Shown one piece after another: positions 9,741 through 21,400 of a stretch of 48,040 bases of DNA. The stretch is from contig PJRA01000011.1 in NCBI GenBank assembly GCA_016987375.1, positions 166,042 through 214,081 on the forward strand. Reading direction: 5' to 3'. Under the pieces are notes generated by a model. It searched no databases. It saw nothing but the letters and a program-made list of their open reading frames with translations, and was not told the origin of the DNA. Positions within the stretch are counted from its first letter, which is position 1; the number at the start of each line of letters is the position of its first letter. Source of the DNA: Brachionus koreanus. Lineage: Eukaryota > Rotifera > Eurotatoria > Ploima > Brachionidae. The position numbers and the translations under genes are program-made.

Positions 9741-11468
9741 TTCAACTTAAAATAATTATTTTTAACCCATTAATTGAATTTTTTTGCCGAAAATATAATT
9801 TTTATTTTTCAACAAAAAGTAATTATTTTAAAGAATAAATTTAATCATTTTAAACAAAATAAAATAAATTTAAAGGAGAAATTCCTTAAATGGAAAAAAT
9901 CTTTTGACAGCCAAAAATAAGATTATAACACACCAAAAAAATTGTGATCAAAGCTACTCAAAATTTTTTAATATCAATAAAAAAATATATATCACATAAA
10001 ATTTTTCTCATTGCACATAAAAAAGTCTAGCTTTATTGAATTTTAAGGCGGTCTAACTTTCTTTGACCTTTTTGGCCTCTCCTGAATATTTTCTTCAACA
10101 ATTAGAGCCTTTGAACTTTACGAGACCGTCCTTGCTTCATTTTTTCTTAAATATTGGGTCGACCATTATCAACTAACGCACTAGTAACTTCTTTAGTAAA
10201 AATTTCATCTTCAGATCAGGATTATTACCATATTTGATTTAGGATAATGAATTAGCTGCTTATTCAGACGGAATCGATTAAATTCCTTAAGTATAGAAAG
10301 TTGCTTATATTCCTAAAATCAATGTTCTTCAAAAATCACAAAGATAAAGTGTTATTTGTAAATATAGAAATTGATTAATACCATGGGATCAAAATAAATT
10401 TTTTCAATTTTAGCATTTAAAACAAGAAAATTAAAAAAATATTAAGTCATTGTTTTTTACAAAAAATTAAACTGTCTCTAAAATAAGAAAATAAATAGGA
10501 AAATAAAAAATTAAAACTTTAAATCTTACTGAATCTTGTATGATCGATTTAAAAAAAGAAAGATATTTCATATATGTAGCAACAATCAATCAATATTGCT
10601 TTAAATGTTTGATTTAAAATTAAATTTATTTTTTAAATATCTGTACATTTTTTCAATAATTTTAAAATTATGTTTTTATGAGAACAATGTTGAACATTTA
10701 AAAGAATTAATGGAAAAAAGTAAAATTTGAATTTTAAATAAAAAAAAATTGAAAAATTGTTTTAACATTACTCCGATGGTAATAATTCCAAAAGAAAAAA
10801 ACTACAACTTATACTTATTTACAAAGTAGTCAAAGCTTTATGGCATTAAAAAAAATACGAATTGACTTTGATGAATTCTCATTTTAATGCTTTCACTAAA
10901 TTTGAAAAAATAAAATGTCGTTTTAAAAAAAATCTATTGCGTCGAAAGATTCCTTCCATAATGCATACTTTCATAGTTGCTAAGCTATAAAAAAAATCTC
11001 AAATTTCGGATTTAAAAATTTGCAAGAGAACAAAAATATTTGTTTATAATTTTTCTATTCATTGTAATTTAATAATTACATCGTAATATTAAAAATTATT
11101 TTACAATATTTGTAATTATTTACCAGTTAATTAAAAAAAAAACATTTTAAATTACACTTTCTTTTGTAAAGAAACATTTTTTTTTTCTATTTCAACATAC
11201 CGTTTATAACTTTTTATTCTATTTCATTTTCACTTTTATTTTTAGTTTTTTAATTTTTTCATATTTTTATAATATACAATTCTGAAGGTCCATTAACTCG
11301 ATACAGATAAACAAATAAATAAATAATAAATCCAAAATCATATATCTTTCTACCCGAATTTGCAATATTGTAATAAAACACTTTTAAGCAGAAAAATTAT
11401 TTATTTTATTTTCAAATGAAATTAAATTTTTAATTTAACTTATTATATTTAATAAATCTGAAAAAGCC
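9741..11468. other. Intergenic stretch, no supported gene
   Basis: This is mostly A/T homopolymer-rich sequence between the LINE fragment and the 3' end of the CAP gene. One GC-richer patch at 10040-10290 has a coding-like minus-strand frame ending ENIQERPKRSKKVRPP before a stop, interrupted upstream by other stops. It may be a decayed transposase or gene end. I could not identify it. Confidence 0.35.
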
Positions 11469-12268
11469 TTAAAGTTGTTGCAAAGGATACACATTATTTT
11501 TAAAGAGACCAATTATGTTTCCTTCTGGATAATAATGAGCACATCCATACCATTTGCCATCTTCTGATTTAGCTCGTCCAAATCCAACTTTCCTACTACT
11601 CGCCCAAATTAGTTGACTGTAAGATTTTGTTTCTTTTTGAAGTTCTTTATAATTATGCTTTTTAAAATAAAAAGTATTAATAGAAAATTAAAATTACTAA
11701 AATTTAGTTATAATACTTTGTAAGATTCGCTGTACCACATATCGCTCATTCCTTTTCCAGAAAGTTTGAATCCATTTGTTAGAACAACATTTTCTCCTAA
11801 TGGCTCGCCATTAAACTTTAATCTCCATTCTCCTGGTGAGTGTATCAGTTTGTTTACCTTGGCCATGTTTTCAGCCCAATATTGAGCGTATTGGGACAAT
11901 TCTTCAGAATATTGAAGTGGAGGGGCATAATGTTTAGCTCTATAGTCATTGTGAACCTCAAGAGCTTCCATTCTAAATTGATTAAGATCATAGTTTTCAG
12001 GGGATAGATTTTCCAATTCTATCTCTTCTTCAAATCCCGGATTGACTCCTATATAATTTTCGATATATTCTTCTTCCTCTTTCTGAATGAGAATTTCATC
12101 TCCATTATCTAAATCAGTGAATAGCCTTACAGGATCTATAGGCTTTCGTTTAATGAAATAACAAAATGTGATAAAATTGAATAGAATAATCGATATCAAT
12201 CCGACGCCTAATGCGACAAAAACAAACCAAAATTGAAGCCAAGCATTAGTGTAGCCTATTTCAGACAT
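11469..12268 (-). CDS. Membrane-anchored CAP/SCP-domain protein, 2 exons
   Basis: The CAP superfamily (PR-1, CRISP, GAPR-1/GLIPR2) comprises mostly secreted or membrane-bound proteins that bind lipids. Exon 1 is 12268-11717, and exon 2 is 11657-11469 after a 59-base intron. Both splice sites are in phase 0, giving 245 residues. The first ATG is at 12268; an upstream extension opens only with TTG. Residues ~10-40 form one hydrophobic segment (FWFVFVALGVGLISIILFNF) followed by KRKP, then an acidic linker. The CAP domain starts near residue 118: ALEVHNDYRAKHYAPPL, then HSPGE, GENVV, SYSQLIWASSRKVGFG and the CAP2-like WYGCAHYYPEGN. With no cleavable signal it is probably a signal-anchored protein; topology is inferred. 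A GAPR-1-like protein is the closest comparison, but those lack this transmembrane segment. Confidence 0.88.
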
Positions 12269-12670
12269 GTTAAGCCTAAAAATTGAAAATATGCCAAACT
12301 CAAGTAAATGGAATAAAATTATTTTAGTCAAAAATTTTATATTTTGTTTATCAATAAATTTAACTTTTTGAAATTTTTAAAGCTTCATAAATGTATAGAA
12401 TAATGAGTTTTTTTAGAAATATTTAAAGCTCTTAAATTTAAGATGAAAATTAAAAAAAAGGTAAAAAAAAAAGCAATTATGATAAAATAAACAAATTTAA
12501 TTTTTTCCATTAAATACAGTTTCAAAACTTGGTTTTTTAATAGTCTCAGTGATATTTTAATTAACTAAGTGAAAACTAATTAATAAAGTGAAATCTTAGA
12601 ATTTTTGTTAAAATTTTTTAAATTTTTAATTTTTGATTATCAAGTAAAATCAATACAATCAAGTAATTTT

Positions 12671-12742
12671 CATTCCAACCGGCCAGGGCTGTGTCTAAAT
12701 TTTATTTTAAATAAATAAATAAAATAAAATAAATAAAATCTA
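12671..12742 (+). repeat. Dispersed repeat end with AAAT-type microsatellite tail
   Basis: The block 'ttccaaccggccagggct' followed by 'gtctaaat' and runs of AAATA recurs at 35447-35495 in the same orientation. A conserved GC-rich end running into a short tandem tail is typical of the 3' end of some LINEs or SINEs. The family is not identified. The rest of 12269-12942 shows no gene. Confidence 0.6.
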
Positions 12743-12942
12743 ATAATAATTTAAAATTTTTTTGTGTCCTCTTGAGATCCGTGTGAATTTTGTGATTGAT
12801 GATCGCCACGAAAAGACGGAATTTGTCAATTTTTTCAATGGAAATGGTGTTAGGTAACACGGTCTTTCTAAAGTAAAACGTTTCATTCTTGAAACATTGA
12901 ATTTTTTAATCATCAAAACAAAAAATTTGGCGAATCTTCCTC

Positions 12943-13650
12943 TAACGGGTGATGCATAAGTAAATGGACAAAAATTAAAAATGATATTAAGTAATGGTTT
13001 TTTTATAAGGTAAAGAATTTATTTTTTAATAGAATTACGATTTTTAAATAAAGAAGACGATTTTTCTGAGCTTTGCTTTGACACCCGCCATTAGCGATTT
13101 CACAAAATTTAAGTCGAATTCCTTCAACTTCAACTCTATTCGGCTAATCAGCTGCTGCTCAGTTCAGGCTTGCCAACCTCCCTCCTATACTTTCTTACTC
13201 AATCAACCCCAAAAATTTTCAATTGGACGTGCTTGAGGAACATTTGGTGTGTTGATGTCTTTGGTCACATAATTTACGTTTTCGTCCATCCATGTAATGC
13301 AGTCCCTTCAATAGTGAGCAGATGCTAAGTCAGGCCAAAAAACATAGTCAAAGTCTCGATGATACTTATGTTTAAATGGAAGAAGTCGTTTATTCAAGCA
13401 TTCGTCGATATAGATATCGGGATTGATGGCAACCGGCTTTGATTGTCGAAAAAGTGGCTTTGACATTCCTCGATCGGATATGGCTATCCAAACCAACACC
13501 TTCTTTGAAAACTTCTCTTTTCCAGCAAAGCGAACACTGTCCGGACAAGAAGACTTATTATTTGTGTAATATTTGGCATTTCCCGGCATGTTGTCTCTCG
13601 AAAAAGTAAAGTATATTTCGTCGTCAGAAATAAGTGAACATGGTGAGCGA
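12943..13650 (-). mobile_element. Mariner-like transposon, 3' half (DDxE transposase, broken)
   Basis: Minus-strand translation from about 13640 gives SDDEIYFTFSRDNMPGN (first Asp), KVLVWIAISDRGMSKPLF and VFWPDLASAHY (second Asp). After an in-frame TGA comes NTPNVPQARPIENFWG (the acidic third residue). The Asp-Glu spacing as read is 36 residues, so it resembles DD37E-type mariners after a small indel. More stops follow. The 3' terminal repeat is 'taacgggtgatgcataagta' at 12943-12962, matching the copy in GUF1 intron 3. The N-terminal DNA-binding part is missing, because the homology stops at about 13650 where Tc1-like sequence on the other strand begins. Confidence 0.85.
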
Positions 13651-13654
13651 TATA

Positions 13655-14203
13655 GATATAGCTAACTTTTAGGGATGAAATTTACATTTTTAGAGAGATT
13701 AGAAAAGATCAACATCTAGCTATCAAAAACTCGCCACTGATTTTTATTCTAAGACTCAATGGGTTAGGATAAGTAAGTATACTGTAATGAGATATCTCCA
13801 AAAAAAGGTTTAGAGTCTCATACAGCGGTTAGAAAACCGCTTCTTAACATAAAAGATAGACAAAAAAGATATTAATAGTATTAATTGACAAATGACCCTT
13901 GGGTTTTTCAACAAGATGAGGCTTCGGCACATACCGCTCATTTAGTGAGCGACTAGTTCAAACAACAGAACATTGAGGTTCTACTATGGTGTGCCCGTTC
14001 GCCAGATCTCAACCCAATCGAGAACTTATGGTCATACATGGATGCCTTATTTTTTTTTTTGGTTTTACGTTATTGGATTAATCACAGATAAAAATTTAAA
14101 AAAAAAAAGCCGCGTTTTTGTTATTTTCCCGCCTTTTATACACATAAAAACAATCATTGTGTTAACAAATAAAAAAATTTCTAAACTTTTGCAACATACT
14201 GTA
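13655..14203 (+). mobile_element. Tc1-like transposon fragment with internal deletion and stops
   Basis: Plus-strand translation of 13720-13870 gives a Tc1 helix-turn-helix segment (ISKYTVMRYLQKKGLESH, then VRKPLLNIKDRQKR). At 13905-14046 the catalytic C-terminus follows: WVFQQDEASAHTAHLVSD, a TAG where Trp is usual, FKQQNIEVLLWCARSPDLN and PIENLWSYMDAL. The part carrying the first catalytic Asp is deleted between them. The right terminal repeat ends '...cttttgcaacatactg' before TA at 14202-14203. The left repeat is absent, presumably lost at the junction with the mariner fragment. Confidence 0.82.
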
Positions 14204-14990
14204 TATCAATTAGAGGAGCACATGAAATTTGCAAGGTTTAGATCGTTGTAGGAAACTTAGATGTGAAGATAAATTTTTAGACTCTGAGTATAAAGCTTTT
14301 TAAATTTTAATTATAATTAAAAACAAAAAAAAATAATGCAATTGTTTCAATTATCTTATTAAAGAAAAATTTTAAATTAATTTAATAAATTTTTTAAGTT
14401 TTTTTTTTCATTAAAAATTTTGAATATTGTAAATTTTAAGTAAAAAAATAAAAACAAAGATTTAAAAATATTGTAATTTTTTTCGTTATTTTGCTGATTT
14501 GCATTGTATTTTCAGAGATTCAATCTGGATGACACAAGTACAATCTGGGTATCAGATAATACATTTTTCTATAAAATATTTACATTTTTGTTAATAAATT
14601 AGTTTTAAACCTAAAGAAAGAAAGAAATATTAATTTTAAATTTTTTTTCTTGCTCTAAAATTCACAATACTAAATTTTTTTTCTTAAAATTCATTATTTC
14701 TCGGTTTTTGTATAATCTTCTTCAAATACCCTAAACCATCAAAGGTAGAGCAAATTTTTGGAAGGTTAGTTTTACAGGAATCACTTTATAAATAATTTAA
14801 TATATTTTTAAATTAAATTTTTTGTTTATTTTTTTAATATTTCAACAAAATTTAAAAATAAAATTAAATTTAGTATTAATAAATATTTAATATTATAATC
14901 TCAAAATAACTAATTCATTAATGGCTAGTCAAAAAAATAAGAAAAGATAAAATTTTCTAGTACAATAGTGTAAATAAAAACAGGTCTAGC
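14204..14990. other. Gene-free stretch 3' of the giant gene
   Basis: AT-rich sequence with homopolymer runs. It should include the 3' untranslated region of the minus-strand gene ending at 14991. No coding frame, RNA gene or repeat family was recognised. Confidence 0.4.
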
Positions 14991-15437
14991 TTAATCTTCT
15001 GAAGTCGGCATGGACTCAATATCTCTATAATTTCCAGTGATATAAATATTCGAAACAAGTAATTCATCTGTTTTTGTTTTTGTATAGATCGGATTAGGCA
15101 CAATATCATCAATGGTCAGTCCTGGATAAACTATTTTTTCGTCTTTTCGACTTGTAAAACTCTTCGAGATGGTCTGGTTAAAATTAGGCTCTAGTACACT
15201 TATATTCGGATTAATTACAGATCTTGTATAGCTAAGATCTTCATTATCATCAAAATCTCGTGGCAAATGATTTTCAAAACCTCTTGATGAATACTCCGAG
15301 TCATTGTCATTTTTCAATAGATGTTTTTTTGATTTGAACATTGATTTTTTGTTTCTCAGGACAAGACCAGCCACAACAACCACAATAATCAACATCAAAA
15401 TCAATAAAACTGCCAAAACAATTAATAAAATTGTCCA
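14991..15437 (-). other. Transmembrane helix and cytoplasmic tail of the giant protein
   Basis: The helix is encoded at 15437-15357 (WWTILLIVLAVLLILMLIIV, then VVVAGLVL), with the stop-transfer residues RNKKS and then KSKK behind it. The tail of about 121 residues is rich in Ser, Asp and Asn. It contains several tyrosines in possible signalling contexts (YSSRGF, YTRS, NPIYTKT, NIYITGNY) and ends PTSED. NPIY could serve as a phosphotyrosine or internalisation site; this is inference. The preceding stem is Ser/Thr-rich and could carry O-glycans. Confidence 0.85.
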
Positions 15438-18400
15438 CCATTCAATGCTACTATTTTGTTCATTTGACAAAGAATTTTCAGTTACATCAATTTGTGAATT
15501 TGTTGACTTTATTGGTTGGCTTGTTGATATTGGTTTTGTTTCTTGACTTGGTGAAGAAGTTTTTGTTTCTTTTATAATCGATAGATCCAAAATGGGATAC
15601 AAATCTTTTGGTGTAATGTCTTGATAAATGTTGGCCATCTCTTTCAAATAGTCCTCTTTGCTAGGCTCTTTTAAATCAAGTGAATCAATTTGGTTAAATT
15701 TTGAGCTTAATTTGACATTAAAAAGAACAATAGAAAGACCAGTTTGAGTGTCCAAAGATTTGAATGATCTTTTATTTGTTATGTAACTAATTTGAATTTC
15801 ATTCGAATTTAATAGATTAGATTCAACTAGATTTGCTTTCATCCATACACTTTTTATCAGACCTAATAGGTCTTGTCTAGCGGCATATTCTGGTTTAATC
15901 AAGATTCCACTTTGTTTGTAATTAAAACAATCTTTAAAGCAAAAGCCCATTAGATTTTGGTTTTGACTTTGTAAAAATTCTCTATCAAAATCCGCTTCAG
16001 TAGGAGACTGGTAGAACAAATGAGAGGGCTCAATTCCGTTTATAGATTGTGTGTAAGTTATTCGGTAAAAAGAAACATCCAAAAAATTGCTGTAAAAATT
16101 TCTACTTTCAGCTTTATAATAGCCAGTTTTATAAACAACTTAAAATAAAAATATATAAATAAAATAAAAGATTCTTAATAAAGAATTATTACCGTTTGTT
16201 GATTGTAAATTGTTGCTTTGGATGTTTTTATCCAGCCATAAGTTGGATATTTTCTCCTTCATTATTGTTGGGTTAATTATTTGCATTTCATCTTTTAGTC
16301 GGCTGCTATAAACATACATTCGTCTTGCCAAAAGAGAACTATTGGACACAATTTGAAACGGATTTATTTTTGGTTGGAGTAAAGCAGAGGGCAAGTCAGA
16401 AATCAACAAGTCAAATGGATCGCGATTTTCTATGCTAACTGCATAATCAATACCAACCACTTGTTTTCTAAAATAAATAAATTTAAATTAACTTGTTAAA
16501 ATAAATTATTTTTTAAATTACTCATTGACATAATAAAGACTTTGTTTGATTACTTTGACATTTATTGGTAATGAATTTGATTGTATGAAAACGAAAGAAT
16601 TTGCTTTTATATGTTCATTCCAGCTTTGTTGGAGTATAAGGCTCAATAGATCATGATTGAATTCGACTGGACGTTCATTCGTATCAACAAGTATTGAACG
16701 AACGCGACAGAGATTCTCTCTATTTACTGTTTTAAAGCCTACTTTAGTTAGTTCTTGATCCAAATCGGTTGTAGAGTTCGAAAGCTCTGATTCATATTTT
16801 ACTAAATCATCTATTGCAACTATGTAGTAAATTAGCGCTGCATGACTATTTGTATTAAGATTAAAGTATCCTCTTGAGTATGCGAGTTCCACTTCAATTT
16901 TTTGGTATGTTACATTTGATTTTATCAAAGCTAAAAATTACAAAAGAATAAATATTAATTTTGATAAGATTAAAAGATTTCAACATTTTATTGAAAAAAA
17001 TTAAATATGCCGGTAATTTTTATATTTTTTTCATTTAATAGAAATTTTTAACATTAAATATTTTATTTAAGCTAAAAAAAAAACAATAAAATTTTTTTAC
17101 TTATCAATAAAAAACAATTTAAATTTCATACAAAATATTAAATCATGTAATTAAAATTTTAAAATTTATTTTAAAAAATTAAATTAATCAGTGCATGATG
17201 CTAAAAATAATTTGGCTAGAGCTTTGTTTCTTGCTTAGAATAGAACTTATTCTGCGGCATCGTGGAGTCAAAAAAAATAGTACTTACAAAAATTTAAAAC
17301 GATCCTTAATAGTTTATTTATGTTCAAATTAATGCATTAATAAACAATTAAGGATCGTTTTAAATTTTAGTTTGTAAACATCGTGTCAATTAAAAATTAG
17401 TTTCGCTTTTAAAATCGCTAAATTGATCAATGTTTTTAATTAATCTTAAGTTAATAATAATTTATTATTTTCAAAATTTATTAATTTATTTATTTAATTA
17501 ATTTTTATTAACTATTTTACAATCCAGCCGCCTCATATTTTTTTTCGTCTAATCGGCCCATTTTGGAGCATAGGGTCATTTGACATTTTAACTATTTTAA
17601 ATGGGCGGTCGGATCGTAAAGCCTAGGCGCTTGTAGCCGGAACTGAGTGGGGATTTGAACCCTTGACCTCCTGATTGATGTTTGGTATTTGAACCACTTC
17701 ACTACAGGACTTACAGTGACCTCATATTATTCTAAATATAATAATACATGACAAAATTTTTAATTCTACAGTAATATTTAGAATTAATTATAATGCTAAA
17801 GTTTAAAATATATGTCTAAGTAATGAGGAACATTTATGAAGGGTACATCAGTAAAAGTGGGCATCAGTACAAGAAAGTATTGTGAGAGGTTGCAGTACAG
17901 ATTGTTAAATAAAATGCTAACTGTAAATTGGTTTAATGTTCCAAAGCAGTTACAGTCTTTGCTCGTAAACATAAATTCACATTACAGAAACAAAAAATTG
18001 CACACAATGATTCAACCTCTTTAACAATAGTGTGATAAGCTTATGGAATAGGTAAAGGCTAAATATAGTTTTAGAACAAGATTGACAAGATCACCTGGAA
18101 TTGGTAATAACTAAATATTAGCAATTAATTACATTTGGGTATATTAGGTTTTTGTTGTTCTGTTAAATTTTTCATAATTTGAATTTAGAGTTAATTATTC
18201 ATTTATTTTTATTTAATATAATGTAAGGAGCCTTTATAATGTGTAACCCACATTCCATGTAGCTCGGAGAACCAGAACATATTAAAGTTTACAATTATTA
18301 TTACTATTATTGTTGTGTGCGAAAAAATTTATAAATTTTATGTTCTATTTATTCCGTTTATGCGCCAAACACCCTTCTCCTTTTGCATCACCAAAAATAT

Positions 18401-21400
18401 GTCAAATTATTTTTAAAAATTTTCTGATTCATTCAACATTCTTAGACTAAATTAGGCTAATACAAACAGTATATTTATATTTTTTTCTTACAATAATTGA
18501 AAAATTTTAGTTTTATTAATTTTATGTAGTCAATCCAAAAAATTAATGGATTATTTTTCGAGCTGTCTCTTAAAATAATTACTAAGAAATTCTTTATCAA
18601 CAAAAAAATATAAAATTTAGGCCTTGTGAATCTTGGAACAAAAGAGAACATGGACGTCCATAAATTTTAATTCATCATAATTTAAAAAAATCTTACATTC
18701 ACTCCAATAATTAGCCAAAACTGTTTCAATTTTTTTTTTCTCCTCAAGAGACAATTCTTTTCCGAACTCAACCTCAATTGTAATTTTGGGCAACCATGCC
18801 AATATCAAATTGACATTTTCAACTCTTGACTTAGCTCTAAACAAATCAATTCTGGCAAAATTCTTGTTCATTTTTCGCGATAAAATTGACGTTAAAGAAT
18901 TTAATTTTGGAGTTGATATTTTATATTGTGTATTTTTAATATCATAATTGTATGCATTCATTTCAAAAGTGGTATTTGCGTACACTCTGTAGTAAATTTT
19001 AGTCACAATCATCATATTGACCAAAAAATTTTCAACAACAACAATCTCGCTTGGCTTACTCATAATAACATTGGGTTCGAATCTTTGGTTCATGGAAGCA
19101 AAGTATGACATGTATGCAAAAGTAATAGTTGGCAAGTACTGTCTTGCTTGGTCAATGTTTACAGTACCTAAAACTTCAATGTAGTTTAGACTGTCCTCTC
19201 TAAACAAATTGTTTATTCCATCTCGAACATCGCATACTCCACTTAGTAGTCTCTTGAGCTCATCCAAAGAAGGTTCTTTGTACAAGCCTCGTTTCAGCAG
19301 CATTTGCTCATTAAATGCTCGCACAGCAAACGGAATCACAGAAAAGGAACCTTTTTCATTCACATATTGAATGGTTAATGTGTCCAACGACTCTATTATT
19401 AGTGTACTTTTTATAATTTCTTCATCTGAATAAACATTTAGCCAAGCATTTCTAAGTAAAAATGAAATCAACACTTGATTTTGAAGACTAATTGAACCAA
19501 AGCATGGCAAATAAAACAAGTCTTCTGAAGTCAAGTAGTCCGTACTTGGATTACTTTCAATTGTATTTATAAAATAATTTGATCTTATTGATCGATAAAC
19601 TTTAAAAAAATTGTCTATACTTATTGTGTTAATTAAATAATCATAAGTTAAATCGTATATTTCATTGGAATTGTTCTCAGGACGAACAAAGAAAAATGCT
19701 TTCCAATATGTGTCAAAATTATGATCTGTGGTTTTTTTTACATATTCTCTTTGTCCCCAGTAGTCAACTTCAAATTTGTCTTGATTCTTTATTTTACTAT
19801 TCGGAACAAGGCCAATTGATGTTTTGAGTATGTTTACAATTGGTTCTATATCCTCGTGAAGTATTGACTGATTTAGATTAATTGATATTGCTTTCGCCAT
19901 TGGTCTTGTTCTTGCATTATTTTGGTTTATTGTGTAGAACTTGTTTCCATTGTTATATGAAATCGGAACTGAGCTAAGGCTATTATAAATAGCTTGCTTG
20001 TTCATTTCAATTTTGTTTATGAAGTCGTTTTCTTCGGTTAAAACTACAATTTTCAGTCTATTGTTCTCCATTTGATTTCTCACTACAACAACAAACCACA
20101 ACTCATAGAGCATATTTCTTAAAATTAAATTTATTTAATACAAATTTATTTATTCTTTTTTTTTTTTAAAATTTAGACAAATTTTGTAACTAATCGAAAA
20201 TTTTAGCGTTTTAATTATTAAATAATTTTATGAATGATATAATACAAAAAATATTGTTTTTTAGTGAAATTTGTTGAAACCGAAAAATTTTAACAATCTA
20301 AAATCTAAAATTTAAATTTAGCCTTAATAATTAATTAAATGAATACTCGAAAAAGTTTATTAAATTCAAATTTATCTCTTACTTATCAAAATTTTATCAA
20401 TTTAAATTTTCTAATATAATCATAACCTGATTTACATCTTTTTGAGAAATTATGCCCTCAGAGCTTGGAAAAGGTACCAAAATAAATTCTTCAATATTTT
20501 TTTTTCAGTTTTATAAATCATAAGCAGACTTAGTGAAATTAAAAAAAATTTTAATTTGAAAAAAGATATTCTTTCCAAATTACTATTAAAGGTGTGAAAA
20601 TATCTAAAAAATATTTTTAGCGAAAACAAAATCTTATTTCCTTTTTTTTTAGTCTACCAAATCATGAATAAGAATTCGATCTTATTGACCAACTTGTGCC
20701 CTTTCGACACATGAAAGACATGATAGAATGAATAAATAGTTCAACATAACATGTTGCTTTTGCTATGTTTTTTTTTTACTCTTTTCCTATTATCTTAATT
20801 TTATCAAAAAATATGCTTTCATGAAATACTCAGACTCTAAGCATTAAATTAAATTTTATTTTAATTAGTTTAGATAGTTAGTTTATTGAATAAATATAAA
20901 TGGTACAATAGATGGCACACACCGTGAATTATAGCAATTTGATGAATTACTTAAATTCTTTATAAATTTAATTAAATGATTACAATCACACTAAAATCAT
21001 TTAATTGACTTAAACTTTTTTACTTTTTTTAAAACTTTTTTCTTGAATATTATACTTCTTCAATTTTTATCAATTAAAAAAAAAACTTACGCTCTTTGGT
21101 CTATTAAACTGTTAGTGTAAATGTGGCGAACAGTAAAAGAAGAAATGCTATCATTCCAGCAATGTGTACAGTGTTTAAATTGTATTTTGAAGTTGGTTAC
21201 AAAATTCTTTAGAACGTTTTCAATTGCTCTAATGTCTTGTTCAATAACATGTGTGGTAAATGTGAAGCGCCAAAAGTTGTCTTCAGGAATAAAGTAACGC
21301 TGATTCTCATTTAACAAAAATGAACTAAGAGTAAGCGACGATAGTTGATTATTAGCATAAATTTGCTGTTGAATTGTAAAGTAAAATTGATTTTCGTCAA

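Noticed and set aside
13973..14251. 92-codon plus-strand open frame
   Set aside because: It is a different frame over the Tc1 transposase segment. The Tc1 frame (SPDLNPIENLW) explains the conservation.
14991..16930. Treating the transmembrane part as a separate gene from the EGF part
   Set aside because: The exon 14 donor GTAAGA at 18696 joins to the acceptor at 16931 in matching phase, and the full set of 17 exons sums to a multiple of three. A separate gene would lack a signal peptide.
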